64,000 nucleotides of DNA from positions 1-64,000 of the forward strand of contig NZ_JAJCIA010000020.1 of the NCBI RefSeq assembly GCF_020554845.1, given 5' to 3'. Positions 44,615 through 53,345 of this stretch are shown in pieces. Each line of letters starts with the position of its first letter. Within the stretch, counting starts at the first letter, position 1. Made by a program: the position numbers and the translations under genes. Under the pieces are notes generated by a model. The model worked only from the letters and a program-made list of their open reading frames with translations. It was not told the origin of the DNA and did not search any database. Source of the stretch: Blautia faecis. GTDB lineage: Bacteria > Bacillota > Clostridia > Lachnospirales > Lachnospiraceae.

Positions 44615-45985
44615 TTATATAGAGAAATTATTATGATTCTCTGTAGAATCATCTGCAGATGTGGTGACAGGACTTGGCATAGGAATCAGAATCTTCAAAT
44701 GAAACCAATGGTCACTAGCACTGACATCTACTGCACCGCCGTATTTCTGAGCAGTATATTGCACACTCTTTAAGCCATATCCATGAAACTGGGCATCCTT
44801 TTTGGTGGTTTCCGGAAGCCCATTGCCAAGCTTCATATCCCCTTCGTAATAATTATCAAACAGAATAATAAGAAAATTTTTTCTGGAATGTGCATTGATA
44901 TGGATCAGTCTTTTTTCTTTATCCGGAATCTTTAATTCGCACTCTATGGCATTGTCCAGTGCATTACCGAAGATGGAACTGATATCCATGGCATTCATGA
45001 AATCAAAAAGAGTACCATCAATCACACTTGTTATAGTAACGCCATGTTTCTGACAATAGAGCATTTTCAGGGTGAGCATTACATCAATCACGCTATTGCC
45101 GGTTTTATTCTGAGCCTCATAGCTCTGCAATTCTTCTTCCATCTGATTCAGATAAGCATTTCGTTTATCCATATTTTGTTCGGCACGTAGGGCGATAATG
45201 TGATGCTTCAGGTCGTGGTACTTGTAATTGATCAGTTCTACTGCCTCGCGTGCTTGTTTGTACTGTGCATACTGATTATGAAGAAGATTCTGGACGCTTT
45301 CCAGCTCATAACGCACGCGAAGATCCATACGCTGTACATGGTAAGCATACATAATGGCAACGCCTCCCAGATCCACCAAGGTTCTTACGTTATAGATCTC
45401 ATCAGAGTAATTTCTGTAAATCGGAAGGCTTGGTGCTACGAACCCAAGATTGCTCATGAAGAAAACTGCTAATCCGATAATGGCATAGGATGCCAGCTCC
45501 CGGCTTGTAATATTAAGGGGCTGTTCCTTTGACTGATAACGGTGATATAAGCGTTCGCATATGGTAAAAAGAATTCCATAGCAGACGATCAGGATCAGTA
45601 TGCTGATTAATGGTGTAGGGGGTGTTTTGCTGTGTTGAAAAAAAAGGTCGACCTGCCATTCACAGGAGGCTACAAATTCTGCGATTACGAAAGCTCGTAT
45701 AGTATAATAGGCTGCATCCTTCCAGTTTATATCTGCACACAGATAAATGAATGTATACATCATAAGCCCTGCGGCTGACATGCACAAAATCCAAAGAAAA
45801 TCATCCAGTCTCGGAGTCAGAGACAGGAAAGTAGACTGCAGAAATAAGGTTCCGGCAGCGATAAGTATGAATTTTCTGGTGCTTACCCGGTGTTTGACTT
45901 CCAAAAGGCAGATTACGCAGGAAAGCCATTCTGCAATCGCAGTATAAATTCTTGGTATATTCGGAGATATGGATAATAGTGACAT
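44615..45985 (-). CDS. GHKL sensor histidine kinase (AgrC-like)
   Basis: A 456-residue membrane kinase. About six membrane helices fill residues 1-210 (RIYTAIAEWLSCVICLLEV, ILIAAGTLFLQSTFLSL, FFMSNLGFVAPSL and others). A coiled-coil region follows, then the phospho-accepting His in NYKYHDLKHHIIALRAEQN and a GHKL ATP-binding domain (DISSIFGNALDNAIECEL, YHGYGLKSVQYTAQKYGG). The start at 45985 has GGGGAG 9 bases upstream; the regulator stop is at 45987. There are no agrB/agrD-type genes nearby. It signals to the LytTR regulator encoded just upstream. Confidence 0.9.
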   Translation of the reverse strand: MSLLSISPNIPRIYTAIAEWLSCVICLLEVKHRVSTRKFILIAAGTLFLQSTFLSLTPRLDDFLWILCMSAAGLMMYTFIYLCADINWKDAAYYTIRAFVIAEFVASCEWQVDLFFQHSKTPPTPLISILILIVCYGILFTICERLYHRYQSKEQPLNITSRELASYAIIGLAVFFMSNLGFVAPSLPIYRNYSDEIYNVRTLVDLGGVAIMYAYHVQRMDLRVRYELESVQNLLHNQYAQYKQAREAVELINYKYHDLKHHIIALRAEQNMDKRNAYLNQMEEELQSYEAQNKTGNSVIDVMLTLKMLYCQKHGVTITSVIDGTLFDFMNAMDISSIFGNALDNAIECELKIPDKEKRLIHINAHSRKNFLIILFDNYYEGDMKLGNGLPETTKKDAQFHGYGLKSVQYTAQKYGGAVDVSASDHWFHLKILIPMPSPVTTSADDSTENHNNFSI

Positions 45986-45986
45986 A

Positions 45987-46691
45987 TTAATTTTCTCCCC
46001 AATATTTGGTAAGATCCTGGAGAAATGCATTCTGGCGCGGACGGCTTAGCTGTAAGCTTTCGCCTTTTACCATAGCACATTTATCCTGGATTCCATCTAC
46101 GTGTGCCAGATTAATCAGATAGCTCTTATTTCCACGGGAAAAACCATAGCTGCTAAGTGATTCTTCTGCAGCATTCATGGTGCCGGATGCAGTGTAGACG
46201 CCGGTGCAGGTATGGTAGATCAGATTATGCCCCTGACTCTCTATATAGTAGATATCTGATGTATCAAGACGAAGAACCCCACCTTTTACCGGAACAACAA
46301 CATAATTGCTGCTTCGGTGCTTCAGCCTGGAAATTGCCTGACTAAGCCGTTCCTTGAACGCAAAGTAGGAGATAGGTTTCAGGATATAGTCCATGGCACC
46401 TACCTTATACCCTTGTATCGCGTATTGGGTCATATTTGTAATAAAAATGATGACGACACTGGAATCAATACTGCGGATTTCTTCAGCAGCTGTCATACCG
46501 TCTACAAACTTCATCTGGATATCCATTAAAATAATGTCATATTGAGATTTATATTTGGAGGTGATTTCGTCACCATCCCGGTATACAGTTACAGCAATTT
46601 CTTCATTTGCAGTTTTCTGATATTCGTGAAGATAGCTGATTAACTGCTGTACATACGCTTCTTCATCTTCTACAATTGCAATTCTAATCAT
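45987..46691 (-). CDS. LytTR response regulator (AgrA-like)
   Basis: A 234-residue regulator. The receiver domain (about 1-120) has IRIAIVEDEEAYVQQL, phospho-acceptor Asp in ILMDIQMKF, and Lys in DYILKPIS. The LytTR DNA-binding domain (about 135-232) has VVVPVKGGVLRLDTSDIYYIESQGHNLIYHT and FSRGNKSYLINLAHVDGI. The start at 46691 has GGAAAAG upstream. LytTR proteins bind paired 9-10 base direct repeats about two helical turns apart. Such pairs are found upstream of the divergent GH3 gene and of the next GH3 gene. Confidence 0.92.
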   Translation of the reverse strand: MIRIAIVEDEEAYVQQLISYLHEYQKTANEEIAVTVYRDGDEITSKYKSQYDIILMDIQMKFVDGMTAAEEIRSIDSSVVIIFITNMTQYAIQGYKVGAMDYILKPISYFAFKERLSQAISRLKHRSSNYVVVPVKGGVLRLDTSDIYYIESQGHNLIYHTCTGVYTASGTMNAAEESLSSYGFSRGNKSYLINLAHVDGIQDKCAMVKGESLQLSRPRQNAFLQDLTKYWGEN

Positions 46692-46793
46692 ATGCTTTTC
46701 CTTTTCTGCATCACGTAAATGTTTTCTACTATTATAATATGCTACCAGTGTCAAAAGGTCAAGAAGCTGTTCTGGTTGTATGGAAATTAAGAG

Positions 46794-46977
46794 TGGTTAA
46801 TGTTACTGTTCACTGGTAACGTTCTGCGAGGCGTTTTTTGTGAACAAAGTTCACAGAAAACTCGAGAATTAAGTTTGCGTAGCAAACGCTGCTTCTTGTG
46901 CTTGTCACAAGAAGGTTCGTCTTTCTGTGCATCGCGAAGCGCGTTACTGTGAACGGAGTGAACAGTAACTGGTTAAT
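46794..46977. repeat. MITE-like palindromic element with target duplication
   Basis: A 168-bp element (46802-46969) bounded by perfect 13-bp inverted repeats GTTACTGTTCACT and AGTGAACAGTAAC, flanked on both sides by TGGTTAAT (46794-46801 and 46970-46977). Inside are four more hairpins: GTGAAC-aaa-GTTCAC at 46840, GTTTGC-gta-GCAAAC at 46873, CTTCTTGTG/CACAAGAAG at 46892-46914, and CGC-gaa-GCG near 46934. It carries no coding sequence. It sits in the divergent region between the LytTR regulator gene and the first repeat-type GH3 gene. Confidence 0.8.
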
Positions 46978-47066
46978 TTTACACAACGAAACGAAAAAGT
47001 GCACAAAAATAAAAATAATAAATGTGCATAATGCATAAAAGAGGCGAGGAGACACCAGAAGTATTT

Positions 47067-47134
47067 AACAATTAATGCAAAAAAACAACAATTTATGCAA
47101 GTGAAGCAAAGGATGAAATGATTTGTGTTATATT
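47067..47134 (+). promoter_or_regulatory. Candidate LytTR-box pair and promoter of the secreted GH3 gene
   Basis: AACAATTAATGCAA (47067-47080) and AACAATTTATGCAA (47087-47100) are direct repeats 20 bases apart. A TATATT -10-like hexamer starts at 47129, 40 bases from the CAATT of the second repeat. There is no good -35, as expected for an activator-dependent promoter. The same arrangement occurs at 50079-50146. Confidence 0.6.
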
Positions 47135-47186
47135 CTTGTTACAGCGAGGAACGAAGTTAAGTTCTTACAAAAAGGAGGACAACAAT

Positions 47187-49952
47187 ATGAAACAGAGAAC
47201 CAGACGTTTGATGGCGTTAATGCTTACCGCAAGTATGGCAGCAAGTGGAGCTGCGGTTCCGGTAGCAGCTGCAGATGATCCATACAAACAGGCAGAGGCA
47301 GCTGCAGATGATCCATACAAGCAGGCAGCAGCTGCAGACGATGATCCGTACAAGCAGGCAGCAGCTGCAGACGATGATCCGTACAAGCAGGCAGCAGCCG
47401 CAGACGATGATCCATACAAGCAGGCAGCAGCCGCAGACGATGATCCGTACAAGCAGGCAGCAGCCGCAGATGATGATCCGTACAAGCAGGCAGCAGCTGC
47501 AGATGATCCGTACAAGCAGGCAGCAGCTACAGATGATCCGTACAAGCAGGCAGCAAATGCAGACGATCCATACAAACAGGCTGAGGAAGCTTCTGATGCA
47601 ACAGATGCAATTGGTGGAATTGTTCCAAGTGCAGATGCAAAATATACAATCTCCGTTACAGAAGATGGTTGGATTAAGGTTGAGAACGAAGATGGAGATA
47701 CTCTTGGTCTGGCAGCTGATTCTGCAGTAAAGCTTCTTGAAGCTGATGGCTATGCATTCAAGGATATGAACCAGAATGGTGAGCTTGATAAATATGAGGA
47801 CTGGAGACTTTCTACAGAAGAGCGTGCAGCTGATCTGGTGAACCAGATGCAGGGCGAGGAAATGGCAGCAGTCCTGACACACGGTGGCTGGGGCGATTTC
47901 ACAACAGAGCCTCTTGCAGAGGATGATGGCTCTTATACCTACCTGATGCAGGGCGGACGCGGTGGCGTTACCCGTAACATTAAACAGGGCGGAACTGCTC
48001 ATGCAAAGTGGGCAAACGCAATTCAGGCAGTTGCAGAGCAGAGCTTCTACGGAATTCCGGCTATGATTTCCATTGACCCGGCTAACATTTCCGGTCTTGT
48101 TGAGTCTCTTTCCCTGGCATCCACAATGGATACAGAGCTTGCAGCTGAAATTGGCCAGGAGACAGCAAAAGAATATCGTGCAGCTGGTGTGAATGCACTT
48201 CTCGGACCGCAGGTTGATATCGCTTCCCCGATCATGTCTCGTGCAGGCGGCGCATACGGTGAGGATCCGCAGCTTACACTTGACATTGCTACAGCATATA
48301 TCAATGGAATGCAGTCCACATATGATGAGAACGGTGAAGATCTTGGCTGGGGCGATGAGTCCGTATACTGCTTCACAAAGCATTTCTCTGGTGACGGTTC
48401 CACAGAAGGCGGACGTGATGACCATGCAAATGGCGGACGTTACGCAGTATTCCCAGGAAACAATCTGGAAGCACACCTGATCACATTCTTTGATGGTGCA
48501 TTCAACCTTCCTGGAAAAACAGGTACTACAGGTATCATGACACAGTATGGTATTGATGTCGACGCTGACGGAAATCCATACGGCGGTGAGTGGGCTGGTG
48601 CTTACAATACATATCTGAATGGCATGCTTGATGAGGCAGGCTTTGAAGGTCTTAAGATCACTGACTGGGGTGTATATCAGTTCGCTGGTGTTTGGGGAGC
48701 TGAAGATCTTGAAGAAGCTGACCGTATCGCAACAAGCTGGGAAAATGGCGTAAACCTTCTTGGCGGATACAGCGATGTTGATACAGCAAAAGCAGCTTAT
48801 GGTGTTCTTGTTGATCGTGACGGTCAGGACAAAGCTGACGAGATTATGCGTGCAGCAACAGAGAAATTCGTTGCTGTAATGATGAATCTTAACACATTCG
48901 AGAATCCATATGTAGATACAGCTTATGCTGATACAATTATCACAACAGACGGTTCCAGCGACTTCGCAAAAGAAGGCCAGAGAGAATCCATCGTTATGCT
49001 TAAGAACGACGGAACAATCAGTGCTGATGGTGCTGCCTCTGAGAAGCCAACCGTATATGTACCATATGTATACAACACAGGATGGAGCGCAACCTGGATG
49101 CGTGGTATTGCTGATGGAACTCCAACATGGACTCCGGGAATGGATATTGACAAGCTTAGCCAGTACTTCAATGTTGTAACTGATACCCTTGGCGATCCTA
49201 CCGGTGAGGCAGACTCTGAAGGAAATGCAACCTATACAAAAGATGACCTTACACGTGCAACAGCAGACGAGATCGCAGCTTGCGACTATGTACTTGTTGG
49301 TATGACAAATGCATATGCACCTTCTTATGAGTCTCATCTGTCAGGCGCATTCGGTGGCGAGCCGGTTGCTGATGATGTTGAAGAGGTTTGGTATCCGGCA
49401 TCTCTTCAGTATGGCGAGTACACAGCTGATACAGCTCGTGAAGTTTCCATCGGTGGAAAAACTCTTGAAGATGGAACAAAAGAGAACCGTTCCTATAAGG
49501 GTGTAACAGCACACGAGGTTCCGAACTATGGTGATCTGGAAGCTCTTCAGTATGCAAATGAGAACGCAGGTGATGTTCCGGTAATTGTTTCCATGAAGAT
49601 GGAACGTGGAATGGTTTGGGATGAGGTTGAGCCTCTTGCAGACGTAATCCTTGTAAACTACAACCAGCAGCGTGAGGATATTGTAGCAGAAGTTATCCTT
49701 GGACAGACAGAGCCAACTGGTCTTCTTGTATTCCAGCAGCCTGTAAACATGGAAGCTGTTGAAGCTCAGCTTGAGGATGTTCCTCGTGATATGGAATGCT
49801 ACACAGATGCAGCAGGAAATACTTATGACTTTGCATTTGGTCTTAACTGGTCCGGCAAGATCGATGATGACCGTACAGCTAAATATACAGCAGAGCCTCT
49901 TACAAAGGTACAGAACTTTGACTACTCTGCATATGAAGCTGCAAACAAATAA
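47187..49952 (+). CDS. Secreted GH3 glycoside hydrolase with DPYKQ repeats
   Basis: A 921-residue secreted enzyme. A signal peptide (MKQRTRRLMALMLTASMAAS, cleavage near PVAA) is followed directly by ten copies of an ADDDPYKQAAA-type unit (residues about 29-134). Then comes a Ca-binding EF-hand-like stretch DMNQNGELDKYEDW, and a GH3 N-terminal catalytic domain (LMQGGRGGVTRN, PQVDIASPIMSRAGGAYGEDP, CFTKHFSGDGSTEGGRDDH) with nucleophile Asp493 in KITDWG. The GH3_C domain fills the rest in the usual order. AAAGGAGG precedes the ATG at 47187. The substrate is probably a beta-glucoside or xyloside. It is divergent from the LytTR system and shares a promoter motif with the next GH3 gene. Confidence 0.92.
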   Translation: MKQRTRRLMALMLTASMAASGAAVPVAAADDPYKQAEAAADDPYKQAAAADDDPYKQAAAADDDPYKQAAAADDDPYKQAAAADDDPYKQAAAADDDPYKQAAAADDPYKQAAATDDPYKQAANADDPYKQAEEASDATDAIGGIVPSADAKYTISVTEDGWIKVENEDGDTLGLAADSAVKLLEADGYAFKDMNQNGELDKYEDWRLSTEERAADLVNQMQGEEMAAVLTHGGWGDFTTEPLAEDDGSYTYLMQGGRGGVTRNIKQGGTAHAKWANAIQAVAEQSFYGIPAMISIDPANISGLVESLSLASTMDTELAAEIGQETAKEYRAAGVNALLGPQVDIASPIMSRAGGAYGEDPQLTLDIATAYINGMQSTYDENGEDLGWGDESVYCFTKHFSGDGSTEGGRDDHANGGRYAVFPGNNLEAHLITFFDGAFNLPGKTGTTGIMTQYGIDVDADGNPYGGEWAGAYNTYLNGMLDEAGFEGLKITDWGVYQFAGVWGAEDLEEADRIATSWENGVNLLGGYSDVDTAKAAYGVLVDRDGQDKADEIMRAATEKFVAVMMNLNTFENPYVDTAYADTIITTDGSSDFAKEGQRESIVMLKNDGTISADGAASEKPTVYVPYVYNTGWSATWMRGIADGTPTWTPGMDIDKLSQYFNVVTDTLGDPTGEADSEGNATYTKDDLTRATADEIAACDYVLVGMTNAYAPSYESHLSGAFGGEPVADDVEEVWYPASLQYGEYTADTAREVSIGGKTLEDGTKENRSYKGVTAHEVPNYGDLEALQYANENAGDVPVIVSMKMERGMVWDEVEPLADVILVNYNQQREDIVAEVILGQTEPTGLLVFQQPVNMEAVEAQLEDVPRDMECYTDAAGNTYDFAFGLNWSGKIDDDRTAKYTAEPLTKVQNFDYSAYEAANK
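47271..47590 (+). repeat. Tandem 30/33-bp coding repeats (DPYKQ units)
   Basis: Ten units starting at about 47274, five of 33 bases reading ADDDPYKQAAA and others of 30 bases. The central units are nearly identical at the DNA level, indicating recent expansion by slippage or recombination; the outer ones (AEA, ATD, ANA variants) are older. The repeat region is in frame and lies between signal peptide and catalytic domain. Confidence 0.93.
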
Positions 49953-49990
49953 ATAAAATATTAAGCTAAGCCCTGGTCAATGCTTAGTAT

Positions 49991-50026
49991 GGCCCGGCAG
50001 AGAGAAATCTTTGCCGGGCTTTAAAT
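49991..50026 (+). terminator. Terminator after the secreted GH3 gene
   Basis: GCCCGGCA (49992-49999) pairs with TTGCCGGGC (50011-50019), followed by TTTAAATTT. Confidence 0.8.
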
Positions 50027-50078
50027 TTATGTAAGATAAGAGATCAAACGAAAAGTAGGCGTTTGGCTGGCTGTCATA

Positions 50079-50146
50079 GACAATTCATGCAAAAACACAA
50101 CAATTTGTGAAGTAAAGTCCTATACAATACGAATTTATGGTAAAAT
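50079..50146 (+). promoter_or_regulatory. Candidate LytTR-box pair and promoter of the membrane GH3 gene
   Basis: GACAATTCATGCAA (50079-50092) and AACAATTTGTGAAG (50099-50112), repeats 20 bases apart. TAAAAT at 50141-50146 lies 40 bases from the CAATT of the second repeat. Geometry and sequence match 47067-47134. Confidence 0.6.
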
Positions 50147-50218
50147 TCGAGTTAAAAGAAACAACCGCCAATGAGCCATATTTTTATGGTCGCGTGGATA
50201 AAAAGAAGGAGGAGAAAA

Positions 50219-53200
50219 ATGGTTGATTTATTAGTAAAACTTCTTGGACCAACACTGTACAATCTCGGCGTTAGTGAAGCAGATCTCATCTCTTACCTTA
50301 CACAGCTGGAAGGCTATATTTATGCAATTATTGCCGCAGTTGTTGTATTGGTAGCTGTGATGTTCCTTGCTCACTTTGCGAAAAAGGGATTTCGTTGTGC
50401 AGTTCGTCTTGAAGCATTTATGGCATTTCTTACTGCTATTCTGATCATTGTGAATTCAATTTGCTATGGTCCGATGTATGCAAACGTTTCAGGTTTCCTG
50501 AACGCATCAAAAGCAGAATTCTCTGAGGAGACAATCCAGCAAAGTAAAGACACAATTGAAAAAGTAGGAGAAGAAGGTATGGTTCTTGTAAAGAACGATG
50601 GTCTTCTTCCGTTATCTTCTGATGTAACAAACCTGAATGTATTTGGCTGGGATTCCACCTGCCCAATCTATGGCGGAACCGGTTCTGCCGGATCTCATTC
50701 TGATGGAAACGTGAGCATTCTGCAGTCTCTTCAGGATGCAGGATATAAAACAAATGAAACACTTTCCAATATGTACACAGAATACTGTGCAGAGCGTCCG
50801 ACCATTTCCATGTCCGCTCAGGACTGGTCACTGCCGGAGCCAAACATGAAGCATTACACAGACGATATCATGAACGAAGCAAAAGACTTCTCCGATACCG
50901 CAATGGTTGTACTTGGACGTCCTGGCGGTGAGGGGGCAGACCTTCCTACCAACATGAGCGCTGTTATCAACGGCACTTACAATCAGGGACTTGCAACCTC
51001 CAATGCGCCTGCAAACTGGCGTTACATGAATGCAACCTATACAAACAACGGTTCCTATGATGATTTTGAAGAGGGTGAGTCTTATCTGGAGCCTTCTGTA
51101 ACAGAAGAACAGTTGATTGAAAAGGTTTGCTCCGAATTTGACAATGTAATCGTTGTAATTAATGCAAACAATACAATGGAGCTTGGCTGGGTTGATAACT
51201 ATGAGCAGATTAAATCTGTTATTCTTGCTCCTGGAGCTGGAGAGACTGGTTTCACAGCACTTGGTGAAATCCTGAATGGTACTGTAAACCCATCCGGAAA
51301 AACAGCAGACACTTATGTTAAGAATCTGCTTTCCACACACTACATTAACAATATCGGAAACTTCCCATACACAAACGTAGATGATCTGAAAGCACAGGCA
51401 CTTGCAGCAGATTCTTCCTACAAGGGAAATGTTTCTTTCGTAAATTATGTAGAGGGAATTTATGTTGGTTATAAATTCTATGAAACAGCTGCCGAGGAAG
51501 GTCTGATCGACTACGAAAGCAGCGTGCAGTATCCGTTTGGATATGGTTTAAGCTACACAAGCTTTGATAAGACAATGACAAACTTCAAGGACAATGGGGA
51601 TACCGTTTCCTTTGATGTTGAAGTAACCAATACAGGTGATGTTGCCGGAAAAGATGTAGTAGAAGTTTACTATACTCCTCCTTACACAAACGGCGGTATT
51701 GAAAAAGCATCTGTAAACCTTGTTCAGTTTGAGAAAACAGAAACACTTGAGCCGGGAAAATCCCAGACACTTTCCTTCGAGATTGCAAAAGAGGATATGG
51801 CTTCCTATGATTCTGATGAGATCAAGGTAGCTGGCGGCGGATATATCCTGGAAGCAGGCGAATATACAATTTCAGTTCGTTCTGATTCCCACACTGTAAT
51901 TGCAGAAGAAACCTTTACCGTAGATGAGGACATCGATTACAGCACAGAGGGACGCTCTACAGACAAAACTGCTCCGGTAAACGTATTTGAAGATTATACA
52001 CAGGGTGACTTCATCCAGCTTTCCAGAGCAGACGGCTTCAAGAATGCCGGAGCTTCCTGGGCTGCACCTACAGCAGAAGCAGCACAGATGTCTGATGAGC
52101 TTCGTGCAGAAGTAGAAGCAAACACATTTGGCATTTATGACAGCAGCAAGTATGATAATGTAGATGATGAGATGCCGACCATGGGCGCTGACAATGGACT
52201 GACACTTTTCGATTTGAAGGGTGTGGACTACAATGATGCGAAATGGGATGAGCTTCTTGACCAGCTTACCTATGAAGATATGACCACAATGATCAACGTA
52301 GGCGGATGGCAGACCGCAGAAGTTTCTTCTGTTGGTAAGATTGCAACCTCAGACTGTGACGGACCTGCAGGTCTGAACAACTTTGTAACTAAGACATATG
52401 GTACTTCTTACCCAACAGAGGTGCTGCTTGCACAGACCTGGAATAAGGACCTTGCCCGTGAGGTTGGAGAATCTATGGGGCAGGAGTTCTCAGATGTTAA
52501 GAATTATGGATGGTACGGACCTGCTATGAACACACATCGTTCCGCATTTGCAGGACGTAACTTCGAGTATTATTCTGAAGACGGCGTACTTGCCGGATAT
52601 CTGGCTATGAACCAGGTAAATGGTGCAGTAAGTAAGGGTGTATACCCATATGTTAAGCATTTCGCAGTAAACGATCAGGAGACAAACCGTGAATCCTTCC
52701 TGCTTACCTTTGTTTCTGAGCAGGCAATGAGAGAAATTTACCTGAAACCGTTTGAAATTTGTATTAAAGGCTTAGAGGGCGGTTCTATGGCTGTGATGAC
52801 ATCCTATAACTGGCTTGGAAGCGTTCCGGCTTGTGCAAACTCTGACCTGCTTCAGACCGTTCTTCGTGATGAGTGGGGCTTCCAGGGCATGACTATCACA
52901 GACTATGACGGATCCTATGGCTACATGATTTCCGAGAATTGTGTAAGAAACGGAAATGACCTGATGCTTGGTTATGGCAATTCCGAGTCCAACCAGTTCC
53001 CGAACCAGAGTGCAACAGGCACACTGGCAATGCGTCAGGCATGCAAGAACATTATGTACACGATTGTAAACAGTGGTGCGTATGCTGGTGATGAAAATCC
53101 GGTTGGAGGCAAATCCAACATGGATAAGCTGTTTATGAAAGTGAATGTGACTGCCGGAATCGTAATCGGCGCGATTGCAATTCTTGTTCTGGTACATGCG

Positions 53201-53248
53201 CTTAAGAAGAGAAAGAAAATGAAAAAAGTTGAAATTACGGTAGAATAA
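50219..53248 (+). CDS. Membrane-anchored GH3 hydrolase with inverted domain order
   Basis: A 1009-residue protein. Two N-terminal membrane helices (about 33-53 IYAIIAAVVVLVAVMFLAHF, and about 65-85 LEAFMAFLTAILIIVNSICY) precede the extracellular part. Its domains are inverted: GH3_C-like first (EEGMVLVKNDGLLPL, NPSGKTADTYV, YPFGYGLSYTS), then an Fn3-like domain (VTNTGDVAGKDVVEVYYTPP), then the catalytic domain (TSDCDGPAGLNN, NTHRSAFAGRNFEYYSEDG, KHFAVNDQETNRES) with nucleophile Asp895 in TITDYD (Trp replaced by Tyr). A C-terminal membrane helix (AGIVIGAIAILVLVHAL) and a basic tail end the protein. AAGGAGGAG precedes the ATG at 50219. Probable role: surface cleavage of beta-linked sugars next to the secreted GH3. 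Confidence 0.9.
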   Translation: MVDLLVKLLGPTLYNLGVSEADLISYLTQLEGYIYAIIAAVVVLVAVMFLAHFAKKGFRCAVRLEAFMAFLTAILIIVNSICYGPMYANVSGFLNASKAEFSEETIQQSKDTIEKVGEEGMVLVKNDGLLPLSSDVTNLNVFGWDSTCPIYGGTGSAGSHSDGNVSILQSLQDAGYKTNETLSNMYTEYCAERPTISMSAQDWSLPEPNMKHYTDDIMNEAKDFSDTAMVVLGRPGGEGADLPTNMSAVINGTYNQGLATSNAPANWRYMNATYTNNGSYDDFEEGESYLEPSVTEEQLIEKVCSEFDNVIVVINANNTMELGWVDNYEQIKSVILAPGAGETGFTALGEILNGTVNPSGKTADTYVKNLLSTHYINNIGNFPYTNVDDLKAQALAADSSYKGNVSFVNYVEGIYVGYKFYETAAEEGLIDYESSVQYPFGYGLSYTSFDKTMTNFKDNGDTVSFDVEVTNTGDVAGKDVVEVYYTPPYTNGGIEKASVNLVQFEKTETLEPGKSQTLSFEIAKEDMASYDSDEIKVAGGGYILEAGEYTISVRSDSHTVIAEETFTVDEDIDYSTEGRSTDKTAPVNVFEDYTQGDFIQLSRADGFKNAGASWAAPTAEAAQMSDELRAEVEANTFGIYDSSKYDNVDDEMPTMGADNGLTLFDLKGVDYNDAKWDELLDQLTYEDMTTMINVGGWQTAEVSSVGKIATSDCDGPAGLNNFVTKTYGTSYPTEVLLAQTWNKDLAREVGESMGQEFSDVKNYGWYGPAMNTHRSAFAGRNFEYYSEDGVLAGYLAMNQVNGAVSKGVYPYVKHFAVNDQETNRESFLLTFVSEQAMREIYLKPFEICIKGLEGGSMAVMTSYNWLGSVPACANSDLLQTVLRDEWGFQGMTITDYDGSYGYMISENCVRNGNDLMLGYGNSESNQFPNQSATGTLAMRQACKNIMYTIVNSGAYAGDENPVGGKSNMDKLFMKVNVTAGIVIGAIAILVLVHALKKRKKMKKVEITVE

Positions 53249-53261
53249 GCTTTGGGAGAAA

Positions 53262-53296
53262 AAGGGCTGGCATAGAGAAATATGCCGGCCTTTTTT
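53262..53296 (+). terminator. Terminator after the membrane GH3 gene
   Basis: GGGCTGGCATA (53264-53274) pairs with TATGCCGGCC (53281-53290), one wobble, followed by six T. Confidence 0.85.
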
Positions 53297-53345
53297 GGAG
53301 GACATTACTCATAAATATATGCGGGAGAAGGGAGCTGGCGTACGA

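Noticed and set aside
44615..47055. A full agr-type quorum system (agrBDCA)
   Set aside because: Kinase and regulator resemble AgrC/AgrA, but no AgrB-like protease or precursor peptide gene was found in the surrounding DNA.
47271..47590. Regular 30/33-base repeats considered as a CRISPR array
   Set aside because: The units are contiguous without unique spacers and are in frame, encoding ADDDPYKQ within a secreted protein.
47217..49337. A 706-residue open frame on the minus strand opposite the secreted GH3 gene
   Set aside because: Cys/Ile-rich nonsense composition, no ribosome site, and exact mirror of a well supported GH3 gene with repeats; it is a shadow of codon bias.
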